Notes: a model not told the origin generated them from the sequence alone. A stretch of 64,000 bases of DNA from Alphaproteobacteria bacterium (GCA_021325375.1 JAJPHG010000024.1:186001-250000); one strand, 5' to 3'; counted from the stretch's first letter, positions 49,277-58,774 are shown. Program-made: numbers and translations.

Positions 49277-50665
49277 TTAGACCAGCGCCTTCAGCAACTC
49301 ACCCGCGAACGTCGTCAGCGTGTCGTCGCGCGCGCCCATCACCACGATGCGGTCGCCGGGCCGGGCGCGCTCGAGGAGCGCCTTGCCGCAGGCGTCGCGG
49401 TCCGCAAGCGCGAGCGCCTCGCGGCCCGCCGCGCGTATGCCCGCAGCGATGTCCTCGCTCGTCACGCTGCGCGTCGTGGTGCCGCCGAAATAGACGGGCT
49501 CGGGCATCACCAGCACATCGCCGGGCGAAAGATAGCGTACGAAGCAGTCGATGAACTCGGCGCGCATCTTGGCGAGCGGCGAGAAGCCGTGCGGCTGGAA
49601 CATCACGAGCAGCCGGCCGGGGAAATCGTGCAAGGTCGACAAGCTCGCCGCGATCTTGTCGGGATTGTGCGCGAAATCGTCGATCACGGTGATGCCGTTC
49701 GCCTTGCCCACGACCTCCATCCGCCGCCGCACGCCCTTGAAGGACTCGAGCGCGGCAGCGGCGTCGGCGAGCGGCACGCCCGCGGCATGCGCCGCCGCCA
49801 GCGCGGCCAGGGCGTTGGCGATATTGTGCCGGCCGGGAACCTGCAGCCGGATCTTCACGCCGCCGGCCTCGAACGCAATCCCGTCGGGCGCGGGTTCGAC
49901 GTCACGCGCGACCAGATCGGCGTCCGCGCCCGCGATGCTGCCCCCGATACTGTAAGTGATCGCGTGCCTCGCCGTGCGCACGAGCGCCGCGGTCTCCGCA
50001 TTGTCGAGATTGAGCACGGCGGTTTCGGCCTTGGCGGTGAAATCGCGGAACAGCGTGCGCAGCTCCTCCATCGATTTGTGGTCGAGGGAGATGTTGTTCA
50101 CCACCGCGATCCTGGGCGCGTAGAGCGCGATGGAGCCGTCGCTCTCGTCGACCTCGCTGACGAAGATGCCGCTTTGTCCCACCAGCGCCGAGGCGAAGGG
50201 CGCGTCGGAGGAGACGAAGTTCGTCATCACCGCACCGTTCATCACCGTGGGATCGCGGCCCACAGCTTTCAGCACCCAGCCGATCATGCCGGTGGTCGTC
50301 GACTTGCCGCTGGTGCCCGCGACGCCGATGCTCATGGGCGCCGCATTGAACAGCTCGGCGAGCAGGCCCGCGCGCGTCACGATCGCGGCGCCCAGGGCGC
50401 GCGCGGCGCGGATGTCGGGCACCGTGTCCTCGACCGCGGCGGAGGCGACGACGACCTGCCTTGGGTCTGTCACGCCGCTCCCGTCCTGGGGGAAGAGCGC
50501 GATGCCGCGCGCGCGCAGATAGTCGAACTTGGCGCCTGTGCGGCCCTGGTCCAGCGCGCGGTCGGAGCCCGCCACCTCCACGCCCTGCTCGCGCAGGATC
50601 AGCGCCAGGGGCAGCATGCCGCTGCCGCCGATGCCGCAGAAGAAATAGGGCCTGTCAGGGTCCAT
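49277..50665 (-). CDS. Mur ligase family protein, Mpl-like
   Basis: A 462-residue ligase. [26 protein letters not shown] is the MurC/Mpl N-terminal nucleotide domain, GTSGKST (117-123) is the ATP P-loop, [12 protein letters not shown] and [17 protein letters not shown] are central-domain motifs, and [14 protein letters not shown] begins the third domain. It could be MurC, but MurC normally lies in the cell-division cluster. The divergent LD-carboxypeptidase makes the recycling ligase Mpl (which attaches murein tripeptide to UDP-MurNAc) more likely. Confidence 0.8.
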   Translation of the reverse strand: MDPDRPYFFCGIGGSGMLPLALILREQGVEVAGSDRALDQGRTGAKFDYLRARGIALFPQDGSGVTDPRQVVVASAAVEDTVPDIRAARALGAAIVTRAGLLAELFNAAPMSIGVAGTSGKSTTTGMIGWVLKAVGRDPTVMNGAVMTNFVSSDAPFASALVGQSGIFVSEVDESDGSIALYAPRIAVVNNISLDHKSMEELRTLFRDFTAKAETAVLNLDNAETAALVRTARHAITYSIGGSIAGADADLVARDVEPAPDGIAFEAGGVKIRLQVPGRHNIANALAALAAAHAAGVPLADAAAALESFKGVRRRMEVVGKANGITVIDDFAHNPDKIAASLSTLHDFPGRLLVMFQPHGFSPLAKMRAEFIDCFVRYLSPGDVLVMPEPVYFGGTTTRSVTSEDIAAGIRAAGREALALADRDACGKALLERARPGDRIVVMGARDDTLTTFAGELLKALV

Positions 50666-50687
50666 CGCCGGACGCTATAAGCGAAGC

Positions 50688-51530
50688 ATGTCCCGAAGTC
50701 GAACGCGCATCGCCATCGTGGCGCCTGCCTCGCGCATGACGCAAGAGCTGGCGCGCGAGGTGGCGACGCTGGCGCAGGGCCTGTACCCCGACGTCGATCT
50801 TCATTTCCATCCGCAATGCTTCCTGTCGAGCGGACACTTCGCGGGGACCGACGCCGAACGCGCGGCGGCGTTCCTCGACGTCGCCAACGATCCGGGCTTC
50901 GATGCGGTGTGGTTCGCGCGCGGCGGCTATGGCTCGGGGCGCATCGCCGAGCGGGCCGCGGCGGGGCTCGCGCCCGCTGCGCGCGTGAAGACCTATCTCG
51001 GCTACAGCGATCTGGGATTCCTGCTCGCCGCGCTCTATCGCGCGGGACTCGATGTCGCGCATGGGCCGATGCCGGCGGACCTCAGGCGTCCCGGCGGCGA
51101 GGCGGCGGTGGCGCGCGGCTTGCGCTGGCTGGTCGAGCGCGCGCCGGACACGCTGGAGCCGCATGTCGCAGAGGATTCGCCGGCCGCGGCATTCAACATC
51201 ACCGTGTTGAGCCATCTGCTCGGCACCGCGATGGAGCCCGATCTCGCGGGTCACGTGCTGATGCTCGAGGACGTGTCCGAACATCTCTATCGCATCGACC
51301 GCGCCATATTCCACATCCTGTCGCATCGGCATGTGCGGAGCCTTCGCGGCATTCGCCTCGGCCGCGTGAGCGATATCCTGCCCAACGACCCCGATTTCGG
51401 CGAGGACGAAGAAGCGATCGTGCGCGGCTGGTGCGAGCGCTTCGGCATCGCCTATCTCAGGCGCGCCGATATCGGCCATGACGCCGACAACAAGGTCGTG
51501 CCCTTCGGACGAAAGGCCCCGACATGCTGA
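50688..51530 (+). CDS. Peptidase S66 LD-carboxypeptidase (murein tetrapeptide)
   Basis: A 280-residue S66 enzyme. FARGGYGSGR is the family marker, GYSDLGFL holds the Ser107 nucleophile, LEDVSEHLYRIDR contains the triad Glu, and ADIGHDADNKVVPFG contains the His. It removes the terminal D-Ala from murein tetrapeptides in the cytoplasm, giving the tripeptide that an Mpl ligase uses. The MccF self-immunity peptidases share the fold, but the neighbour favours recycling. ATG 50688 is divergent from the ligase gene with only 22 nt between starts. Confidence 0.87.
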   Translation: MSRSRTRIAIVAPASRMTQELAREVATLAQGLYPDVDLHFHPQCFLSSGHFAGTDAERAAAFLDVANDPGFDAVWFARGGYGSGRIAERAAAGLAPAARVKTYLGYSDLGFLLAALYRAGLDVAHGPMPADLRRPGGEAAVARGLRWLVERAPDTLEPHVAEDSPAAAFNITVLSHLLGTAMEPDLAGHVLMLEDVSEHLYRIDRAIFHILSHRHVRSLRGIRLGRVSDILPNDPDFGEDEEAIVRGWCERFGIAYLRRADIGHDADNKVVPFGRKAPTC

Positions 51531-51907
51531 GCTTTCGCGCCCACGCCCTCATCTGCGCCATCCTGTTCGCGCTGCTGCTCGGCATTCCCATCGCAGGCAA
51601 CATCGCGCAGGCCTCGGGCATGGCGCCGCCCGCCGCCGCGCCGCTGCTCGCGTTCCAGATCTTCTATTTCACCCTGTTCCTGGCGTTCGGCCTGTCGGCC
51701 ATTCCGGTGATCGTGATGGTGGTGCTGCGTCAGCAGGAAGGCGTGACCGCCGAACCGATCGCCATGATGGTTCGCAACCAGACCAAGATCATCTGGGCGC
51801 TGTGGATCCTGATCCTTGCGGGTGCCGCGCTCGCCATTCCCGCAGCGATCCAGGACGGCTTCTTCGATCAGAAAGCCGCGCCTTCGCAGGGCACCAGCCC
51901 TGATTGA
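51524..51907 (+). CDS. Small membrane protein of unknown function
   Basis: A 127-residue protein with three hydrophobic segments: AHALICAILFALLLGIPIA, PLLAFQIFYFTLFLAFGLSAIPVIVMVVL and IIWALWILILAGAALAIPAA. No charged catalytic motif stands out. Its ATG lies inside the end of the S66 gene (7-nt overlap), so it is made with that gene and may serve in cell-wall recycling. Family not recognised. Confidence 0.65.
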   Translation: MLSFRAHALICAILFALLLGIPIAGNIAQASGMAPPAAAPLLAFQIFYFTLFLAFGLSAIPVIVMVVLRQQEGVTAEPIAMMVRNQTKIIWALWILILAGAALAIPAAIQDGFFDQKAAPSQGTSPD

Positions 51908-51956
51908 TCGCGTTGTCTTCACGGTCTATCGTGATCGTGGGGAGAGGAGTACCGAC

Positions 51957-52316
51957 ATGTTGAGCAAAATCGCGTTCGCCGCCGCAGCCTTTGTCGCGCT
52001 CGCGGCACCTGCCGCAGCGTGGGCCGAGGACGAAACCAACTACGCACCCGCCTGCACGGCGCCGGTGCCGCCCGCCAAGGTCGACGCCGATAGCCACGAT
52101 GCCGTCACGGCATTCATTTCGGCATCCGATTCCTATCAGCAATGCCTCGGCCGCGCCTTGGGTGCACGCCAGGACACGGCCTTTTTCGCCAAGTCGACGG
52201 TGCCCAAAGCCGTGGTCAAGCAGATCGAGGACAAGGCGCGCGACAACCAGCGCCAGAAGCAGGACGTGGGCAACGCCTACAACGCTGCCGTTGCCGCCAG
52301 GACCGGCAAGCCCTGA
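51957..52316 (+). CDS. Small secreted protein, paralogue of the gene at 63656
   Basis: A 119-residue protein with a signal peptide (MLSKIAFAAAAFVALAAPAAAWA). The mature part has YAPACTAPVPPAKVDADSHDAVTAFISASDSYQQCLGRAL and a helical end VVKQIEDKARDNQRQKQDVGNAYNAAVAA. Two Cys, one before a PP and one in YQQC, match Cys in the 63656 protein, so a disulfide is likely. The function is unknown. ATG 51957 follows GGAGAGGAG. Confidence 0.7.
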   Translation: MLSKIAFAAAAFVALAAPAAAWAEDETNYAPACTAPVPPAKVDADSHDAVTAFISASDSYQQCLGRALGARQDTAFFAKSTVPKAVVKQIEDKARDNQRQKQDVGNAYNAAVAARTGKP

Positions 52317-52885
52317 GGCCCTGCGGGATCGTCCTTGCCGGTGGCGCGTCTTCGCGCATGGGCGCGCTCAAGCCGTTGATGCCGTTTCGCGGGGCCGCGC
52401 TGATCGACGCGGTGATCGCGCGAGCGGCGCCGCAAGTGAGCCGCCTCGGCATCGACGTCTCCCGCGACGAGGAGCCGCTTTTCCGCGCGCGCTACGGTGA
52501 GACAATCGTGCCCGGTGTCTTCGCGCGGATGCTCGGGCCGCTTTGCGGAATCGTCACGGGGCTTCAGTGGAGCGAGACCGGATGGCTCGCGACCTTTCCC
52601 TGCGACGCGCCGTTCCTCCCCGACAATCTCGTGGCGCAGCTCGAGGCGCGCGCGGACACGCGTCCCGTCGTCGCCCGGCATGGCGGACGCGTTCACGGCG
52701 TGTGCGGGCTATGGCCGAAATCGGCGCTCGCGCGGCTCAAGGACGGCGTGGAGAGCGGCGCGCTGCGCAGCGTCCGCGATGCGCTCGCCGCGTTCGACGG
52801 TATAGAATGCGACATCGCGGCGCCGGAGAATGCTTTCTTCAACGTGAACACGCCGGAAGATCTGAAGCTTGCGGAAGCGCTTTGA
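52313..52885 (+). CDS. MobA-like molybdopterin nucleotidyltransferase family, unclear start
   Basis: About 190 residues. CGIVLAGGASSRMGALKPLMPFRG is the MobA nucleotide-binding signature (LAGGxSxRMGxxK). PLCGIVTGLQWSETGWLATFPCDAPFLP and HGVCGLWPKSAL are also typical. MobA adds GMP to molybdopterin. No ATG, GTG or TTG lies just upstream in frame; CTG 52313, overlapping the preceding gene's TGA, is the nearest likely start. An ATG at 52142 would add 57 unlikely residues. The formate dehydrogenase operon beyond uses this cofactor. Confidence 0.72.
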   Translation: MRPCGIVLAGGASSRMGALKPLMPFRGAALIDAVIARAAPQVSRLGIDVSRDEEPLFRARYGETIVPGVFARMLGPLCGIVTGLQWSETGWLATFPCDAPFLPDNLVAQLEARADTRPVVARHGGRVHGVCGLWPKSALARLKDGVESGALRSVRDALAAFDGIECDIAAPENAFFNVNTPEDLKLAEAL

Positions 52886-52902
52886 ATACCAGCGAAGCGG
52901 CA

Positions 52903-53012
52903 CGTCGCCCTTCGAGGCTCGCTGCGCTCGCACCTCAGGGTGACGTGCCTACTGAGAAACACAAACTCGTCATGCTGAGGTGCACCGCGAAGCGGTGCCT
53001 CGAAGCATGACC
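52903..53012. repeat. Pair of REP-like hairpins between convergent genes
   Basis: The first reads CGTCGCCCTTCGAGGCTCGC and returns CGCACCTCAGGGTGACG (52903-52945). The second reads CGTCATGCTGAGGTGCACCG and returns GCGGTGCCTCGAAGCATGAC (52968-53010). Both belong to the common CCTTCGAGG/CCTCAGGGTGACG type. They separate the MobA-like gene (+) and fdsD (-) and may terminate both. Confidence 0.7.
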
Positions 53013-53026
53013 CATCAGATTCAATC

Positions 53027-53230
53027 TCAGTGTATCAACGACACCGCCTTGCGCACCAGCGGATGCAGCTCGGCATCCTGGGCCACGCCCAGGAACTTGC
53101 TGCGCATGACCGGGTCCCAGAATTTCTGGATGTGCTCGGCGATGGCGGGCACCGCGCGCGCCTCGCCTTGGGCGGCGAAGAACGCGGCGATCTGGTTGGC
53201 CATCATCACGAGCTTGTCGTCGGTGTCCAT
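53027..53230 (-). CDS. fdsD: Formate dehydrogenase delta subunit
   Basis: A 67-residue protein. MDTDDKLVMMANQIAAFFAAQGEARAVPAIAEHIQKFWDPVMRSKFLG is the FdsD pattern (MANQIAxFF and HxxKFWDPRM). It is needed for a stable NAD-dependent formate dehydrogenase. ATG 53230 is 2 nt before the end of fdhD upstream. It is the last gene of the fds operon. The longer frame is a shadow of fdhD. Confidence 0.9.
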   Translation of the reverse strand: MDTDDKLVMMANQIAAFFAAQGEARAVPAIAEHIQKFWDPVMRSKFLGVAQDAELHPLVRKAVSLIH

Positions 53231-53231
53231 G

Positions 53232-54011
53232 TCAGGCGAGGCCCCGGATGCGGTGCTTGTGGGTGAAGACCTCGAACGCGTCGTCGCGCGCGACCGCGAC
53301 CAGCGTGATGCCGGCCTCTTCGGCGGTGGCAATGGCGAGCGCGGTGGGCGCGGACATCGCCACGATCAGGGCCGCGTTCACGGCGGCCGATTTCTGCACC
53401 ATCTCGATGGAGACGCGGCTGGTGAGCATCACCAGGCCGTCCGACGCCTCGCAATCGAGCGCGCCGCAGAGCTTGTCGAGCGCGTTGTGGCGGCCGACGT
53501 CCTCGCGCACGGCCGTGAAGTCGTTGGCGCCGAGCGGCCAGAATCCCGCGCCGTGGACCGCGCGGGTCTCGGCGTTCAGCGTCTGATGCGCGCCGATGCG
53601 CGCGAGGCCCGCGAAGATCTCCTCGCGGCCGATCCTGATATCCGACTCGACGCGGCGCACGGGCGCGATGGCGGCCTCCAGGCTCTCGACGCCGCACAAG
53701 CCGCAGCCGACGGGCCCGGCGAGCTTGCGGCGGCGGTTCATCATCGCCACGTCGCGGCCGTCACACAGCGTCATGCGCAGCTCCACGCCCTTGGGATGCT
53801 CGACGATCTCGACGCCCGTGATCTCGTCCGGCCGCGCCACGCCCTCGGTGAAGGAAAAGCCGTAGGCGAAATCCTCCAGATCGGCCGGCGTCGCCATCAT
53901 TACCGCATAGGTCACGCGCCCATAGGTGAAGGCGACCGGCACCTCTTCGGCGATCGCGCGCGCGCCGTCGGCTGCGCCGTCCCGCGACACGACGAGGCGC
54001 GAGGCTTTCAT
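53232..54011 (-). CDS. fdhD: Formate dehydrogenase sulfurtransferase accessory protein
   Basis: A 259-residue FdhD. The CxxC-type motif is in PVGCGLCGVESLE, EEVPVAFTYGRVTYAVMMATPADLEDFAYGF is the usual start, and DVGRHNALDKLCG and SRVSIEMVQKSA are later landmarks. FdhD passes sulfur to the molybdenum cofactor, which formate dehydrogenase needs. ATG 54011 overlaps the fdsA stop by 4 nt. Confidence 0.92.
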   Translation of the reverse strand: MKASRLVVSRDGAADGARAIAEEVPVAFTYGRVTYAVMMATPADLEDFAYGFSFTEGVARPDEITGVEIVEHPKGVELRMTLCDGRDVAMMNRRRKLAGPVGCGLCGVESLEAAIAPVRRVESDIRIGREEIFAGLARIGAHQTLNAETRAVHGAGFWPLGANDFTAVREDVGRHNALDKLCGALDCEASDGLVMLTSRVSIEMVQKSAAVNAALIVAMSAPTALAIATAEEAGITLVAVARDDAFEVFTHKHRIRGLA

Positions 54012-56842
54012 TCGGCCGCTTCGACGCGGCGGCTCGCGACGCTGTGGCGCTCGTAGTCGCGCTGCCAGTCGGTCGGGCCGTTGGACGGCATGACCTGCAC
54101 TGCCGTCACCTTGTATTCGGGACAGTTCGTCGCCCAGTCGGAATAGTCCGAGGTCACCACATTGGCCTGCGTGCTCGGGTGATGGAACGTGGTGTAGACG
54201 ACGCCGGGGGCCACGCGGTCCGTCACCAGCGCGCGCAAGCTCGTCTCGCCGGAGCGGCTGGCGAGCTTGACCCAGGCGCCGTCCGTGACGCCGCGCTGCT
54301 CGGCATCGTGGGGATGGATCTCGAGCCGGTCTTCCGTGTGCCAGAGCGAGTTCGACGTGCGCCGCGTCTGCGCGCCGACATTGTATTGCGACAGGATCCG
54401 CCCGGTGGTGAGCAGCAGCGGAAAGCGCGGACCGGTTTTCTCTTCCGTCGCGACGTATTCGGTGAGCACGAACAGCCCCTTGCCGCGCGCGAAGCCGGCG
54501 CGGTGCATCACCGGCGTGCCTTCCGGCGCCTTGTCGTTGCACGGCCACTGCACCGAGCCGAGTTCGTCGAGCTTCTCGAAGCTCACGCCCGCGAAAGTCG
54601 GCGTCAGCCGCGCGATCTCGTCCATGATCTCAGACGGATGCGCGTACGGCATCGGATAGCCGAGCGCCTCCGAGAGCTTGAGCGTGATCTCCCAATCGCC
54701 GTAGCCGTTCTTGGGCGCCATCGTCTTGCGCACGCGCTGGATGCGGCGCTCGGCATTGGTGAAGGTGCCGTCCTTCTCCAGGAACGTCGAGCCGGGCAGG
54801 AAGACGTGGGCGTAGTTCGCGGTCTCGTTCAGGAACAGGTCCTGCACCACGACGCATTCCATCGCCTTCAAGCCGCCCACGACGTGCTTGGTGTCGGGGT
54901 CGGACTGCGCGATGTCCTCGCCCTGGACGTAGAGGCCCTTGAAGCGCCCGTCGACCGCGGCGTCGAGCATGTTGGGGATGCGAAGCCCCGGCTCGCTGTC
55001 GAGTTCGACGCCCCAAGCGGCCTCGAACAGCGCGCGCGTCGGCGCATCGGAGATGTGGCGATAGCCGGAGAGCTCGTGCGGGAACGAGCCCATGTCGCAG
55101 GAGCCCTGCACGTTGTTCTGGCCGCGCAGCGGGTTCACGCCGACGCCTTCGCGGCCGATATTGCCCGTCGCCATGGCGAGATTGGCGATCGCCATCACCG
55201 CCGTCGTGCCCTGGCTGTGCTCGGTGACGCCCAGCCCGTAATAGATCGCGCCGTTCTTGCCCTTGCCCGCATAGAGCCGCGCCGCGCCGCGCACGAGCGC
55301 AGCCGGCACGCCGGTCGCGCCTTGCGTCGCTTCTGGGCTGCGCGACGGATCGGACACGACCGCGGCCCATTCGGCATAGGCGTCGGCCTCGCAGCGCGTG
55401 GCGACAAAATCCTGGTCGATCAGGCCCTCGGTCACGATCACATGCGCCATCGCGGTCAAGACCGCGACGTTGGTGCCGGGCTTGAGCGCCAGGTGATACG
55501 ACGCCTCGACATGGGGCATGTGCACGAGGTCGATGCGGCGCGGGTCGATGACGATCAGCTTGGCGCCCTCGCGCAGCCGCCGCTTCATGCGCGAGGCGAA
55601 GACCGGATGGCCGTCGGTCGGATTGGCGCCGATGACGACGATCACGTCGGACTTCTCGACCGAGACGAAATCCTGCGTGCCGGCCGAGGTCCCGAACGTC
55701 GTCCTCAACCCGTAGCCCGTCGGCGAATGGCAGACGCGCGCGCAGGTGTCGACATTGTTGTTGCCGAAGGCGGCGCGCACCATCTTCTGGACGACGAACG
55801 TCTCCTCGTTGGTGCAGCGCGACGAGGTGATGCCGCCGACCGCGCCTTTGCCGTACTTCGCCTGGATGCGCTTGAACTCGGAAGCCGTGTAGGCGATGGC
55901 CTCGTCCCAGCCCACCTCGCGCCACGGCTCGTCGATGCTCGCGCGGATCATGGGCTTGAGGATGCGGTCCTTGTGCTGCGCATAGCCCCAGGCGAAACGG
56001 CCCTTGATGCAGGAATGACCGCTGTTGGCCTTTCCGTTCTTCGACGGCGTCATGCGCACGACCTCGTCGCCGCGCATCTCGGCGTCGAAGCTGCAGCCGA
56101 CACCACAGTAAGCACACGTCGTCTTCACGACGCGCTCGGGCGTGCCGATCTCGGCGACGGATTTCTCGATCAAGGTCGCGGTCGGGCAGGCCTGCACGCA
56201 GGCGCCGCAGGAGACGCACTCGGATTCCAGGAACGGCACGTTCGCGCTCGCCGCCACGCGGCTCTCGAAGCCGCGGCCGCCGATGGTCAGCGCGAACGTG
56301 CCCTGCACTTCCTCGCAGGCGCGCACGCAGCGCGAGCAGACGATGCATTTGGACGGATCGTAGGTGAAGTACGGATTGGACTGGTCTTTCACGTCGGCGA
56401 GATGGTTGTCGCCGTCATAGCCGTAGCGCACCTCGCGCAGGCCGACCGCGCCCGCCATGTCCTGCAGCTCGCAATCGCCGTTGGCGGCGCAGGTCAGGCA
56501 GTCGAGCGGATGGTCGGAGATGTAGAGCTCCATCACGCCGCGGCGCAGCTTCTTCAGCCGCTCGGTCTGTGTACGGACGACCATGCCTTGGGCGACCGGC
56601 GTCGTGCAGGACGCGGGCGTGCCCGCGCGGCCGTCGATCTCGACGAGGCAGAGCCGGCACGAGCCGAACGCGTTCAGGCTGTCGGTGGCGCAGAGCTTGG
56701 GAACCTGGAACCCGGCCATCGAGGCCGCGCGCATGATGGAGGTGCCTTCGGGGACCTCGACCATCGCGCCGTCGACGACGAGCGAGACGGTGCGCCCGGC
56801 TTTCGATTCCGGCGTGCCGCGGTCGATGTCGCCGTCTCTCAT
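54008..56842 (-). CDS. fdsA: NAD-linked formate dehydrogenase alpha subunit
   Basis: A 944-residue molybdo-enzyme. The N-terminal [2Fe-2S] ferredoxin domain has Cys51, 62, 65 and 79. HPLDCLTCAANGDC (111-124) is the His/Cys-type cluster. CIVCSRC and CVSCGAC bind two [4Fe-4S]. CAYCGVGC (243-250) binds the cluster next to molybdenum. Cys371 in ARVCHSPTG is the molybdenum ligand (not selenocysteine). It oxidises formate to CO2 and passes electrons to FdsBG and NAD. ATG 56842 overlaps the fdsB stop by 4 nt. Confidence 0.94.
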   Translation of the reverse strand: MRDGDIDRGTPESKAGRTVSLVVDGAMVEVPEGTSIMRAASMAGFQVPKLCATDSLNAFGSCRLCLVEIDGRAGTPASCTTPVAQGMVVRTQTERLKKLRRGVMELYISDHPLDCLTCAANGDCELQDMAGAVGLREVRYGYDGDNHLADVKDQSNPYFTYDPSKCIVCSRCVRACEEVQGTFALTIGGRGFESRVAASANVPFLESECVSCGACVQACPTATLIEKSVAEIGTPERVVKTTCAYCGVGCSFDAEMRGDEVVRMTPSKNGKANSGHSCIKGRFAWGYAQHKDRILKPMIRASIDEPWREVGWDEAIAYTASEFKRIQAKYGKGAVGGITSSRCTNEETFVVQKMVRAAFGNNNVDTCARVCHSPTGYGLRTTFGTSAGTQDFVSVEKSDVIVVIGANPTDGHPVFASRMKRRLREGAKLIVIDPRRIDLVHMPHVEASYHLALKPGTNVAVLTAMAHVIVTEGLIDQDFVATRCEADAYAEWAAVVSDPSRSPEATQGATGVPAALVRGAARLYAGKGKNGAIYYGLGVTEHSQGTTAVMAIANLAMATGNIGREGVGVNPLRGQNNVQGSCDMGSFPHELSGYRHISDAPTRALFEAAWGVELDSEPGLRIPNMLDAAVDGRFKGLYVQGEDIAQSDPDTKHVVGGLKAMECVVVQDLFLNETANYAHVFLPGSTFLEKDGTFTNAERRIQRVRKTMAPKNGYGDWEITLKLSEALGYPMPYAHPSEIMDEIARLTPTFAGVSFEKLDELGSVQWPCNDKAPEGTPVMHRAGFARGKGLFVLTEYVATEEKTGPRFPLLLTTGRILSQYNVGAQTRRTSNSLWHTEDRLEIHPHDAEQRGVTDGAWVKLASRSGETSLRALVTDRVAPGVVYTTFHHPSTQANVVTSDYSDWATNCPEYKVTAVQVMPSNGPTDWQRDYERHSVASRRVEAAE

Positions 56843-58290
56843 CGGACGAAGTCCTCGCCGAAATGGTTGAGCGCGCTCAAGACCGGATAGGGCACGAACC
56901 CGCCGAGCGCGCACAACGACCCGGACTTCAGCGTATCACAAAGGTCGCGCAGAAGCGCGAGATTTTGGCCCACATTCTGCCCACGGACTATTCTGTCGAC
57001 GACCTCGACGCCGCGTGCCGATCCGATGCGGCATGGCGTGCATTTTCCGCAAGATTCGATCCTGCAGAACTCGAACGCGAAACGGGCTTGCGCCGCCATG
57101 TCGACGCGGTCGTTGAAGATGACGATGCCGCCATGGCCCAAAAGACCATCGCGTGCCGCAAAAGCTTCATAATCGAACGGCGTGTCGAACAGCGACGGCG
57201 GGAAATAGGCGCCGAGCGGCCCGCCCACCTGCACCGCGCGGATGGGACGGCCCGACCGCGTGCCGCCGCCGATGTCGTTCACCAATTCGCCGAGGGTCAA
57301 CCCGAACGCGGTCTCGAACAGCCCGCCATGCTTGACGTCGCCCGCGAGCTGCACCGGCATCGTGCCGCGCGAGCGTCCCGTGCCGAGCGACGCATAGTAA
57401 GCCGCGCCCTTCTCGAGGATCGCAGGCACGGAGGCGAAGGTGAGCACGTTGTTGATGACGGTGGGCTGGCCGAACAACCCTTTGTGCACCGGCAGCGGCG
57501 GCTTGGCGCGCACCTGGCCGCGCCTGCCTTCCAGGCTCTCCAGCAGCGCCGTTTCCTCGCCGCAGACATAGGAGCCCGCGCCGACGCGGATCTCGACATC
57601 GAAATCGGGGAAGGCCGACGCGGCGCGCTTCATCGCCTCTATCGCGTGCGGATATTCGGAGCGGATGTAGACGTAGCCCTTCGTGGCCCCGGTCGCGAAG
57701 CCCGCGATCGCCATGCCTTCGAGCAGGAGGAACGGATCGCCCTCCATCAGCATGCGGTCGGCGAAGGTGCCGCTGTCGCCCTCGTCCGCGTTGCAGACGA
57801 TGTATTTTTGGCGCGCGCTCGCGTCGGCGGCGCCCTTCCATTTGATGCCCGCCGGAAAGCCCGCGCCGCCGCGCCCGCGCAATCCCGATCTCGTCACCTC
57901 TTCCAGCACCGCCGCGGCGCCCATCTCGCGCGCGCGCTTCAATGCCGTGAGCGGCGGCACCACAGTGGGATCGACGATGCCGCAGCGCGCGAAGATCAGC
58001 CGCGTCTGGCGCTTCAGCCAGGGATGTTCCTCGATATCGCCGAGCGCCTTGGGCGACACTCCGTCCAGCACCGCATCGACGTCGCCGGGCGCGAGCGGCC
58101 CGAAGGCGCGCCAGCCCGTGTCCGTCTCGATCTCGAGCAGCGGCTCCAGCCAGACGAGCCCGCGCGAACCGGTGCGCACGAGCTCCAGCGCGAAGCCGCG
58201 CGCGGCCGCCGCCCTGGTCAGCGCATCCGCGACCGCATCGGCGCCGAGCGCCACGGCCGCGGCATCTTTCGGCAAGCGCACGCGCATCAT
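56839..58290 (-). CDS. fdsB: NAD-linked formate dehydrogenase beta subunit
   Basis: A 483-residue flavoprotein related to NuoF. The first 100 residues form a thioredoxin-like part. RGRGGAGFPAGIKW and NADEGDSGTFADRMLME bind NADH and FMN, VGAGSYVCGEETALLESLEG follows, and ESCGKCTPCRIG with a later Cys binds the [4Fe-4S]. It reduces NAD with electrons from FdsA. ATG 58290 overlaps the fdsG stop (ATGA). Confidence 0.94.
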   Translation of the reverse strand: MMRVRLPKDAAAVALGADAVADALTRAAAARGFALELVRTGSRGLVWLEPLLEIETDTGWRAFGPLAPGDVDAVLDGVSPKALGDIEEHPWLKRQTRLIFARCGIVDPTVVPPLTALKRAREMGAAAVLEEVTRSGLRGRGGAGFPAGIKWKGAADASARQKYIVCNADEGDSGTFADRMLMEGDPFLLLEGMAIAGFATGATKGYVYIRSEYPHAIEAMKRAASAFPDFDVEIRVGAGSYVCGEETALLESLEGRRGQVRAKPPLPVHKGLFGQPTVINNVLTFASVPAILEKGAAYYASLGTGRSRGTMPVQLAGDVKHGGLFETAFGLTLGELVNDIGGGTRSGRPIRAVQVGGPLGAYFPPSLFDTPFDYEAFAARDGLLGHGGIVIFNDRVDMAAQARFAFEFCRIESCGKCTPCRIGSARGVEVVDRIVRGQNVGQNLALLRDLCDTLKSGSLCALGGFVPYPVLSALNHFGEDFVR

Positions 58291-58742
58291 CGTGCGATCA
58301 GCGCGTCGAGCGCGTCCTCGTCGAGCATCGCGTGCACCCGGCCGTCGAGCATCGCCGACGGTCCGCAGGCGCACAGCCCCAGACAGAACACCGGCTCCAG
58401 CGTCCATTCGCCGTCCGCCGTCGTGCCGCCCCAGTCGAGCTTGAGCTTCGCTTTCACATGCGCCGCGAGCGCGTCGGCGCCCACCGCCTGGCAGGCCTCG
58501 GCGCGGCAGAGCTTGAGCACGCGCTTGCCCGCGGGGCCGTCGAGGCGGAAGTCGTGATAGAAGCTCGCCACGCCATAGACCTCGGCCTCGGTGACGTTGA
58601 AGCCCCTGGCCAGCGCCGTCAGCGCCGCGCGCGGCACATGGCCGAAGGTTTCCTGGATTTCATGCAGCGCCGGCAGCAGCCCGCCCGGCACGCCGGCATA
58701 CCGCGAGACGATCTCCCCGGCGGTATCGGCGTCGAAAACCAT
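58287..58742 (-). CDS. fdsG: NAD-linked formate dehydrogenase gamma subunit
   Basis: A 151-residue NuoE-like protein. Cys79 and Cys84 (CRAEAC) with Cys120 and Cys124 (CLGLC) hold a [2Fe-2S]. LLPALHEIQETFGHVP and EAEVYGVASFYHDF are family landmarks. First gene of the operon fdsGBA-fdhD-fdsD. A perfect palindrome lies 33 bp upstream of its ATG. Confidence 0.94.
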   Translation of the reverse strand: MVFDADTAGEIVSRYAGVPGGLLPALHEIQETFGHVPRAALTALARGFNVTEAEVYGVASFYHDFRLDGPAGKRVLKLCRAEACQAVGADALAAHVKAKLKLDWGGTTADGEWTLEPVFCLGLCACGPSAMLDGRVHAMLDEDALDALIAR

Positions 58743-58774
58743 GGCGCGGCTTGGGCCTAAGCGGTTGAACGGCC

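Noticed and set aside
55720-55740. Selenocysteine in the formate dehydrogenase alpha subunit
   Set aside because: The molybdenum-ligand codon is TGC (Cys371 in VCHSP); there is no in-frame TGA.
54044-56890. 948-residue plus-strand ORF
   Set aside because: Exact antisense of fdsA, whose cluster-binding Cys motifs are unmistakable.
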